Positions 1 to 4,405 of a stretch of DNA of 14,207 bases are shown in pieces. A program made the position numbers and the translations under genes. How positions within the stretch are numbered: the stretch's first letter is position 1; each line of letters begins with the position of its first letter. Below the pieces are notes generated by a model that worked only from the letters and a program-made list of their open reading frames with translations, did not search any database and was not told where the DNA came from. Source of the stretch: Planctomycetota bacterium (lineage in GTDB: Bacteria > Planctomycetota > Planctomycetia > Pirellulales > S012-138); NCBI GenBank assembly GCA_026982835.1, contig JALSGI010000575.1, positions 1-14,207 on the forward strand, read 5' to 3'.

Positions 1-648
1 GGAGGTGGCGGCCTGCTTTTGGGTTGTTTTCGGGGGTCGGCGGGGCACCAGGCGATAAAGCCCCCAGGCGTGCCACACGTCGGCCAGTTGGCTGGCCACC
101 CATGCGGCTTGCTGCACGGCCGGGTCGCCCCAAGGCGTGCCCGGTGGCCCCGAGGGCCGGCTGCGCACCCCGCCCAGGCGGGGAAAACCGGCGGCCTGTT
201 CCGGCGTAAAATCCTCGCTGGGCAGCAGCACCCCCTGCTGATCCACAGCAAAGAGCCCGCCGGGAACTTCCACCATCAGCACCGGCTTGCGGTAGCGGAC
301 CTGCACCCGCACCCGCGGACCGGCCTGAAGCACCACTTGCTCCACGCGGGCGATCCAGGGATGGAGCGAGAACGCCTCGTAGAGTTTTTTGGCCAGTTGG
401 GCATCGAGCACCGAGAGCGGTTCCTCCCAGCGGGCATGGTCGATCACCTCCTGCACCACCGGGCGATGGATCCAGGCCGGGGGGGAGGGCTCCAACACGA
501 TGTTTTCCGCCTGGACGCGGAACCGGGGAGAGTGGAGCATTTGCTCGCGGAGCGAGTGGGCCACGGCCCAAAACAACAGGGCAAACCCCGCCAGCGTGGC
601 GGCCCCGGCAATCCACACCCTGCGCAAAGAGCTTCGGCCTTCGGCCAT
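1..648 (-). CDS. FtsQ-like membrane protein with POTRA-like domain (partial, C-terminus off the left edge)
   Basis: The frame is open from an ATG at 648 to the window edge, giving 216 residues with no stop. Residues 1-10 are basic, and 11-30 form one hydrophobic membrane segment, so the rest should lie outside the cytoplasm. Residues about 92-140 resemble the FtsQ/DivIB pattern: HPWI at 97-100, a run of alternating valines and arginines (RVRVQVRYRKP, 112-122), then AVDQQGVLLP (134-143). Residues 168-182 (GPPGTPWGDPAVQQA) resemble the stretch after the POTRA domain in FtsQ. In other bacteria FtsQ links FtsA/FtsZ-side and septal wall proteins. That role is known for the family and only inferred here. 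No clear ribosome-binding site precedes the ATG. No other division gene is visible, so another secreted-domain membrane protein remains possible. The end and any following gene lie outside the window. Confidence 0.68.
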   Translation of the reverse strand, partial: MAEGRSSLRRVWIAGAATLAGFALLFWAVAHSLREQMLHSPRFRVQAENIVLEPSPPAWIHRPVVQEVIDHARWEEPLSVLDAQLAKKLYEAFSLHPWIARVEQVVLQAGPRVRVQVRYRKPVLMVEVPGGLFAVDQQGVLLPSEDFTPEQAAGFPRLGGVRSRPSGPPGTPWGDPAVQQAAWVASQLADVWHAWGLYRLVPRRPPKTTQKQAATS

Positions 649-810
649 TGGCGCGTTTCCGTTGTTTCCGGGTGGTGAGACGTCGGCCCAGGAGGTGCTT
701 TCTCGGCGCGGTTTTCTCCGTAGTCGTATATCGGTTGGTGGATGCTGCGGACTTGACCCGCGGCGGCGGTTTTCTGGCCGCGAGCCGTTCTCCGCGGGCT
801 GACGGTGCGC

Positions 811-870
811 GGCTGGCCGATATAAGCGAGAATCAGCGTTTGTTCTAGCTGCGGAGCGGAAGCTCCGGCG
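811..870 (+). repeat. 60-base linker-plus-hairpin repeat, copy 1
   Basis: It aligns without gaps to 948-1007, with about 47 of 60 bases identical. The last 19 bases are identical and contain the CGGAGC-GGAA-GCTCCG hairpin. The central motif is GAATCAGCGTTTGTTCT. It begins with GGCT and leads directly into the 8-4-8 hairpin at 873. Confidence 0.85.
852..867. repeat. Small hairpin 6-4-6, GGAA loop
   Basis: Arms CGGAGC and GCTCCG are fully complementary around loop GGAA, a GNRA-type tetraloop if transcribed. It is followed at once by GGCGAGCC, the entry to the larger palindrome. Confidence 0.8.
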
Positions 871-872
871 AG

Positions 873-892
873 CCGCGTGCGTGAGCACGCGG
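873..892 (+). repeat. 8-4-8 hairpin no. 1, T-tract subtype
   Basis: Arm CCGCGTGC, loop GTGA, perfect complementary arm. The 5' flank is GGCGAG and the 3' flank is TTTTT (893-897). With flanks (866-897) it matches the reverse complement of 4363-4394 at 31 of 32 bases. The hairpin plus T-tract looks like a rho-independent terminator, but no plus-strand gene ends here. Confidence 0.9.
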
Positions 893-929
893 TTTTTAGC
901 GGCAGCGGTAACTGCTTTGTTTGAAGCAA

Positions 930-949
930 CCGGGAGCTCGTGCTCCCGG
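930..949 (-). repeat. 8-4-8 hairpin no. 2, T-rich subtype
   Basis: Arm CCGGGAGC, loop TCGT on plus (ACGA read on minus), perfect complement. On the minus strand it is preceded by CGGCGAG and followed by TTGCTTC. Hairpin no. 7 has the same arm and loop. Confidence 0.9.
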
Positions 950-1007
950 CTCGCCGTTTGGTGTGAGAATTAGCGCTTGTTCTTGTCTCGGAGCGGAAGC
1001 TCCGGCG
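948..1007 (+). repeat. 60-base linker-plus-hairpin repeat, copy 2
   Basis: Partner of 811-870. It contains GCGCTTGTTCTTG (973-985), a 13-mer that recurs at 12868-12880 beside hairpin no. 9. It ends in the CGGAGC-GGAA-GCTCCG hairpin at 989-1004, but CAACGG follows instead of a large palindrome. Confidence 0.85.
989..1004. repeat. Small hairpin 6-4-6, GGAA loop
   Basis: Identical in arms and loop to the hairpin at 852-867. Confidence 0.8.
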
Positions 1008-1051
1008 CAACGGCCAAGCTGCAAGTCGCATGGCGCACGCCGTGTTCTTCT

Positions 1052-1071
1052 CCCCCCGCTGACGCGGGGGG
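1052..1071 (-). repeat. 8-4-8 hairpin no. 3, AG subtype
   Basis: Arm CCCCCCGC, loop TGAC (GTCA on minus), perfect complement. The minus-strand 5' flank is CCAAGAG and the 3' flank begins AGAAG. Confidence 0.88.
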
Positions 1072-1106
1072 CTCTTGGTTGTGCAAGTTGACGCCTTTTT
1101 TGCAAC

Positions 1107-1120
1107 GGAGCGGAAGCTCC
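1107..1120. repeat. Small hairpin 5-4-5, GGAA loop
   Basis: GGAGC-GGAA-GCTCC. The outermost C:G pair of the sister copies has become C:C. The upstream linker from about 1069 (GGTTGTGCAAG and on) is a diverged relative of the linker at 4186-4218 read on the minus strand. Confidence 0.7.
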
Positions 1121-1143
1121 CAGTGGCTGCGGCCCTGCCGCCT

Positions 1144-1163
1144 CCCCGCACTAACGTGCGGGG
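1144..1163 (-). repeat. 8-4-8 hairpin no. 4, AG subtype
   Basis: Arm CCCCGCAC, loop TAAC (GTTA on minus), perfect complement. The minus-strand 5' flank is TGAGGAG and the 3' flank begins AGGCG. Confidence 0.88.
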
Positions 1164-1168
1164 CTCCT

Positions 1169-1188
1169 CAAGACCCAAGACCCACGAC
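1169..1188 (+). repeat. G-poor dispersed repeat, family 1
   Basis: Built from CAAGACCC units. CAAGACCCACG at 1176-1186 recurs on the minus strand at 4166-4156, inside a related 26-base segment (4141-4166). Both copies lie in hairpin islands. Confidence 0.65.
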
Positions 1189-1234
1189 TCAAGCCCTGAC
1201 GTGCGCACGCTCCTCCGCGGGCTAACGGTGGGCG

Positions 1235-1273
1235 GCTCGCCATCCCTCCAAGCCCCCAAGCCTCCATCCCTCC
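1235..1273 (+). repeat. Pyrimidine-rich dispersed repeat, family 2
   Basis: Begins GCTCGCCA and continues with CTCCAAGCC-type units. CAAGCCTCCA at 1257-1266 recurs on the minus strand at 4264-4255. Both copies start next to a GCTCGCC hairpin flank. Confidence 0.6.
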
Positions 1274-1367
1274 CCGAGCGGGCCACTTTTCCCCGTGCCG
1301 CGGCTGTTTTAGAATCCGCAAAGACCGCTGCTTGCTGCACACCCCCCCGACCGTCTTCTGCTGCCGC

Positions 1368-1373
1368 AAGGAG
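1368..1373 (+). promoter_or_regulatory. Ribosome-binding site of cobL that decides the TTG start
   Basis: AAGGAG, seven bases before TTG at 1381. It is the best Shine-Dalgarno match near this gene and supports the short form over the ATG at 1075. Confidence 0.7.
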
Positions 1374-1380
1374 CCACGGA

Positions 1381-2628
1381 TTGAGTTCCCCGCAAAAGGT
1401 GTACATCGTCGGGATCGGCGATGATGGGCTTTCGGGGCTGACGGCCACGGCCCGCGAGCTGATCGAGCAGGCCACGCTGCTGGTGGGCGATGAGCACACG
1501 CTGCAGCTGGTGCCGGTTTCCCCGGAGCAGCGCCGCGTCACCGACGACGACCTGGCCCAAGTGGTCCGCCTGATCGCCGAAAATCCCCAGGAGCGGATCG
1601 TGGTGCTGGCCACCGGCGACCCGCTGTTTTACGGGGTGGCGCGTTATCTTTGGGACCGGCTGGGCAAGGACCGCTTCGAGGTGGTGCCGCACGTGAGCAC
1701 CATGCAGTTGGCCTTCGCCCGGGTGAAAGAGAGCTGGGAAGAAGCGTTTTTGACCAACCTGGCCAACCACCCGCTGGAGGCGGTGATCGACAAGATTCGC
1801 GTGGCCGAGAAGGTAGGGCTGTTTCCCACCGAAGCCTGCCCCCCGCGCCGCCTGGCCCGAACGCTGCTGGACCGGGGCATCGACTACTTTGACGCCTATG
1901 TGTGCGAGAACCTGGGCTCGCCGGACGAGCGGGTCACCGTCGGCTCGCTGGAGGAGATCGCCCAGCGGGACTTTGCCCCCTTGTGCGTGGTCATCCTGGT
2001 CCGCAAGCCCGAGGCCCCCGATCGCCCCCGGGAACAGGTGGGCCGGCGGCTGTTCGGCAACCCGGACGAGATGTTCCTGCAGTCCAAGCCCAAGCAAGGG
2101 CTGATTACCCCGGCCGAGGTGCGAGCGATGGCCCTGGCCGCAATGGATCTGGGCCCGCGGAGCGTGGTGTGGGACGTGGGGGCCGGCAGCGGCTCGGTCT
2201 CCATCGAGGCGGCCCAGATCGCCCGCGACGGCACCGTCTATGCCATCGAAATGGACCCGGACGACCATCGCCTGATCCAGGCCAACGCCGAGCGGTTCGG
2301 GGTGTCGAACCTGGTGGCAGTGCTGGGCCGGGCGCCGGAGGCCTGGGCCGAGTTGCCCGACCCGGATGCCGTCTTCATCGGCGGCACCGGCCGCCAGGTG
2401 AGCCTGCTGGTGGAACAGGCCTACCGGCGGCTGAAGCCGGGCGGGCGGATGGTGGTCAACGTGGCCAGCGTGGAGAACGTGGGCCAGCTGCACGCCTTTT
2501 TGCACCAGCAGGCCGGCGACGTGCAGGTGTGGCTGGTGCAGGTGGCCCGCGGCACCTACCAGATGGAACGCGTGCGGTTCGACGCTCTGAACCCTTCGTT
2601 CCTGCTGGCCGCGGTGAAGCCCCCGTAG
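1381..2628 (+). CDS. cobL: Precorrin-6Y C5,15-methyltransferase (decarboxylating), fused CbiE-CbiT
   Basis: In cobalamin synthesis this enzyme methylates C5 and C15 of the corrin precursor and decarboxylates an acetate side chain, using S-adenosylmethionine. The 415-residue product has both usual halves. The N-terminal CbiE-type tetrapyrrole methylase has VYIVGIGDDG at 7-16 and VVLATGDPLFYG at 74-85. The C-terminal CbiT-type methyltransferase spans about 238-415, with the SAM loop WDVGAGSGSVSIEAA at 264-278, acidic YAIEMD at 287-292, and LKPGGRMVVN at 351-360. The length fits fused CobL. I chose TTG at 1381 because AAGGAG lies seven bases upstream (1368-1373) and homology begins at once. The frame stays open back to an ATG at 1075, but those 102 codons are hairpin-repeat DNA. 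No other cobalamin gene is nearby. GlgC follows 180 bases later. Confidence 0.93.
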   Translation: MSSPQKVYIVGIGDDGLSGLTATARELIEQATLLVGDEHTLQLVPVSPEQRRVTDDDLAQVVRLIAENPQERIVVLATGDPLFYGVARYLWDRLGKDRFEVVPHVSTMQLAFARVKESWEEAFLTNLANHPLEAVIDKIRVAEKVGLFPTEACPPRRLARTLLDRGIDYFDAYVCENLGSPDERVTVGSLEEIAQRDFAPLCVVILVRKPEAPDRPREQVGRRLFGNPDEMFLQSKPKQGLITPAEVRAMALAAMDLGPRSVVWDVGAGSGSVSIEAAQIARDGTVYAIEMDPDDHRLIQANAERFGVSNLVAVLGRAPEAWAELPDPDAVFIGGTGRQVSLLVEQAYRRLKPGGRMVVNVASVENVGQLHAFLHQQAGDVQVWLVQVARGTYQMERVRFDALNPSFLLAAVKPP

Positions 2629-2808
2629 CCGCCGTTTTCGCCCGGGGCGAGCCGGGCCGCAGCTGGCGAAACGGAACGGGATTTGCTTCTCTGACCGGCA
2701 CCCTCTCGGGGGGAGCATGCCCGGGAGGTGACAAGTCCGCCCGGGCCGGTGCGACAGCCTCGCTGAAGGAGCATGACTTTACTGTTTCGGCAGGAGACCT
2801 TTGCCACC

Positions 2809-4077
2809 ATGGAACAACTGCTCACCTTCGTCCTGGGCGGCGGCCGCGGCACGCGGCTCTATCCGCTCACCAAGTTCCGCTCCAAGCCCGCCGTGCCCGT
2901 GGCCGGAAAGTACCGCCTGGTGGACATCCCGCTTTCCAATTGCCTGCACAGCGGGTTCAATCGCATCTACGTGCTCACGCAGTTCAACTCGGTGAGCCTG
3001 CACCGGCACATCCGCATGACCTACAACTTCGACCCCTTCTCCGGCGGGTTCGTGGAAATCCTGGCCGCCCAGCAAACACTCCAAGGGGCCGACTGGTACC
3101 AGGGCACCGCCGACGCCGTGCGCCGGCACCTGCAATACCTCCAGCAGCCCGGGGTGGACTATGCCTTGATCCTCTCCGGCGACCAGCTCTACCGGATGGA
3201 CTTCCGCCAGATGCTGCAAACCCACGTGGACTCGGGGGCCGATGTGACCATCGCCGCCCTGGCCGTCCCCCGGGAAAAGACCTCGCAGTTGGGCGTCATG
3301 CGGGTGGACTCCACGGGCCGGGTGACCGGTTTTTTGGAAAAGCCGCAAACCGACGAGGAGCTGGAGCTGGTGCGGGTGGATCAGCAACTGCTGGCCCAAC
3401 GCGGCGTGGACACCAGCCAGGAGCGATTTCTGGCCAGCATGGGCATTTACCTGTTCAACCGGCAAACGCTGGTGGACGCCCTGGAAAAGACCGACTACCA
3501 GGACTTCGGCAAGGAGATCTTTCCGGCCTCGATCCGCACCCGGCATGTGCAGGCCCACCTGTTCGACGGCTACTGGGAAGACATCGGCACCATCGGTTCC
3601 TTCTACGAGGCCAACCTGGCCCTGGCCGGGCCGCAGCCCCCGTTTGACCTGCACCTGGAGCAGTTGCCCATCTACTCCCGACCGCGTTTTTTGCCCCCGT
3701 CGCGCGTGCTGGGGGCCAGGGTGCGCAACACGCTGCTTGCCGACGGCTGCGTGATCGAGGCCGGGGCGGTGATCGAGAACAGTGTCATCGGGCTGCGCTG
3801 CCGCATTGGGCGCGAGGCGGTGATCCGCAACTCGATCCTCATGGGCTCGGACTTCTACCCGGACCGCAGCGGTCCCGGCGGGCCCGTGCCGCAGGTGGGC
3901 CCCGGCTCGGTGATCGAAAACGCCATCGTGGACAAAAACTGCCAAATCGGTCCGAACGTGAAAATCCAGAACCGCCAGGCAATAGAAAACGGCCAGGAAA
4001 CGCCCGCCTACCAGATCCGGGACGGGATCGTGGTGGTGACCAAGGGGGCGGTGATCCCCGAAGGGACAGTGATCTAG
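2809..4077 (+). CDS. glgC: Glucose-1-phosphate adenylyltransferase (ADP-glucose pyrophosphorylase)
   Basis: Makes ADP-glucose from ATP and glucose-1-phosphate, the committed step of bacterial glycogen synthesis. The 422 residues carry the nucleotidyltransferase signature GGGRGTRLYPLT (10-21), RSKPAVPVAGKYRLVDIPLSNC (24-45), the SGDQLYRMD segment with the metal/catalytic Asp126 (123-131), FLEKP (175-179) with the glucose-1-phosphate lysine, and YWEDIGTI (255-262). Residues about 290-422 form a left-handed beta-helix domain rich in I/V-x-x-x repeats. The KYRLVDIP...YVLTQFNS style resembles cyanobacterial and plant enzymes more than the E. coli one. I chose ATG 2809 because family members begin just before the glycine loop and AGGAG sits at 2792-2796. 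An in-frame ATG at 2773 would add 12 residues, but its AAGGAG is only one base away, which is too close. Confidence 0.95.
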   Translation: MEQLLTFVLGGGRGTRLYPLTKFRSKPAVPVAGKYRLVDIPLSNCLHSGFNRIYVLTQFNSVSLHRHIRMTYNFDPFSGGFVEILAAQQTLQGADWYQGTADAVRRHLQYLQQPGVDYALILSGDQLYRMDFRQMLQTHVDSGADVTIAALAVPREKTSQLGVMRVDSTGRVTGFLEKPQTDEELELVRVDQQLLAQRGVDTSQERFLASMGIYLFNRQTLVDALEKTDYQDFGKEIFPASIRTRHVQAHLFDGYWEDIGTIGSFYEANLALAGPQPPFDLHLEQLPIYSRPRFLPPSRVLGARVRNTLLADGCVIEAGAVIENSVIGLRCRIGREAVIRNSILMGSDFYPDRSGPGGPVPQVGPGSVIENAIVDKNCQIGPNVKIQNRQAIENGQETPAYQIRDGIVVVTKGAVIPEGTVI

Positions 4078-4121
4078 GCCCAGCAAGAATCGGCTTGCGC
4101 CGCGCGGCCTGCGCCGTGCGC

Positions 4122-4137
4122 CGGAGCAGCCGCTCCG
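4122..4137. repeat. Small hairpin 6-4-6
   Basis: CGGAGC-AGCC-GCTCCG has the same arms as the copies at 852 and 989 but a different loop. It directly adjoins the family 1 repeat. Confidence 0.7.
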
Positions 4138-4140
4138 AGG

Positions 4141-4166
4141 TCTTGGGTCGTGGGGCGTGGGTCTTG
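4141..4166 (-). repeat. G-poor dispersed repeat, family 1 (inverted copy)
   Basis: On the minus strand it reads CAAGACCCACG, a variable middle, then ACCCAAGA, all words also present at 1169-1188. Confidence 0.65.
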
Positions 4167-4169
4167 CGG

Positions 4170-4185
4170 TGGTGCTTTCGCACCA
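4170..4185 (-). repeat. Small hairpin 6-4-6 with changed arms, GAAA loop
   Basis: On the minus strand it is TGGTGC-GAAA-GCACCA. It occupies the same place after the AGCGYTTGTTCTTG-type linker as CGGAGC-GGAA-GCTCCG does at 989. The arms differ, yet pairing is perfect and the loop is again GNAA. Confidence 0.75.
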
Positions 4186-4220
4186 GGCAAGAATAAACGC
4201 GAATTCTTGCAACCGGCGAG

Positions 4221-4240
4221 CCGCCGACTTCAGTCGGCGG
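4221..4240 (+). repeat. 8-4-8 hairpin no. 5, AG subtype
   Basis: Arm CCGCCGAC, loop TTCA, perfect complement. The 5' flank is CCGGCGAG and the 3' flank is AGAG. Confidence 0.9.
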
Positions 4241-4276
4241 AGAGCTTGGAGGCGTGGAGGCTTGTGGGCTTGGCGA
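4241..4276 (-). repeat. Pyrimidine-rich dispersed repeat, family 2 (inverted copy)
   Basis: On the minus strand it starts next to GCTCGCCA and contains CAAGCCTCCA (4264-4255), as at 1257-1266. It fills the whole gap between hairpins no. 5 and no. 6. Confidence 0.6.
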
Positions 4277-4277
4277 G

Positions 4278-4297
4278 CCGCCGGCGTGAGCCGGCGG
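4278..4297 (+). repeat. 8-4-8 hairpin no. 6, T-rich subtype
   Basis: Arm CCGCCGGC, loop GTGA, perfect complement. The 5' flank is TGGCGAG and the 3' flank is TTCTT. Confidence 0.9.
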
Positions 4298-4309
4298 TTC
4301 TTCGGCAAG

Positions 4310-4329
4310 CCGGGAGCACGAGCTCCCGG
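4310..4329 (+). repeat. 8-4-8 hairpin no. 7, T-rich subtype
   Basis: Arm CCGGGAGC, loop ACGA, perfect complement. The 5' flank is GGCAAG, the only member with AAG in place of GAG. The 3' flank is TGTTT. Confidence 0.9.
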
Positions 4330-4362
4330 TGTTTCGAGCAGAACACAGCCGTTGTACATCTG

Positions 4363-4387
4363 AAAAACCGCGTGCTTACGCACGCGG
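4363..4387 (-). terminator. 8-4-8 hairpin no. 8 with T-tract; likely terminator of the efflux operon
   Basis: On the minus strand: CGGCGAG, arm CCGCGTGC, loop GTAA, perfect complement (4387-4368), then TTTTT (4367-4363). It begins 18 bases after the pump stop codon at 4406, so by form and place it can act as a rho-independent terminator. It is also a near-exact inverted copy of 866-897, where no gene ends, so termination may be a borrowed role. Confidence 0.6.
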
Positions 4388-4405
4388 CTCGCCGATGGAG
4401 AAGCA

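Larger units (their letters stand above)
649..1380. other. Non-coding hairpin island 1
   Basis: This 732-base stretch lies between the divergent FtsQ-like and cobL genes. No frame in it gives a recognisable protein. Its left part (649-810) shows one degenerate palindrome near 792-812 and otherwise nothing I can name. From 811 to about 1275 it is almost entirely repeats: four perfect 8-4-8 hairpins, three copies of a smaller GGAA-loop hairpin, a 60-base tandem pair, and two G-poor segments that recur in inverted orientation at 4141-4276. The plus-strand reading frame of cobL stays open through the right part of the island, which can mislead start calling. The last 100 bases must hold the cobL promoter. 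TAGAAT at 1310-1315 is a possible -10 box, but there is no convincing -35 partner. Confidence 0.85.
4078..4405. other. Non-coding hairpin island 2
   Basis: It separates the convergent glgC and efflux-pump genes and has no recognisable coding frame. It holds four perfect 8-4-8 hairpins, two 6-4-6 hairpins and copies of both pyrimidine-rich repeat families. Many blocks match island 1 in reverse orientation. A separate inverted repeat, GCAAGAAT at 4187-4194 against ATTCTTGC at 4203-4210, lies in the linker before hairpin no. 5. Confidence 0.85.

Noticed and set aside
811..1163. CRISPR array suggested by repeated palindromes
   Set aside because: The repeats differ in arm sequence, orientation and spacing, there are no uniform spacers, and no cas gene is present.
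1902..3647. A 581-codon plus-strand frame across cobL and glgC
   Set aside because: It is out of frame with both well-conserved genes and has shadow-like composition. It does not represent a fusion.
4187..4210. GCAAGAAT/ATTCTTGC inverted repeat as terminator or operator
   Set aside because: It has an eight-base loop and no T-tract, and lies within the repeat linker. Related linkers lack the full inverted repeat, so chance is plausible.
866..4394. Composite transposon carrying cobL and glgC
   Set aside because: No transposase and no target-site duplication are visible, and the genes look compositionally native. Only the inverted repeat relationship is reported.
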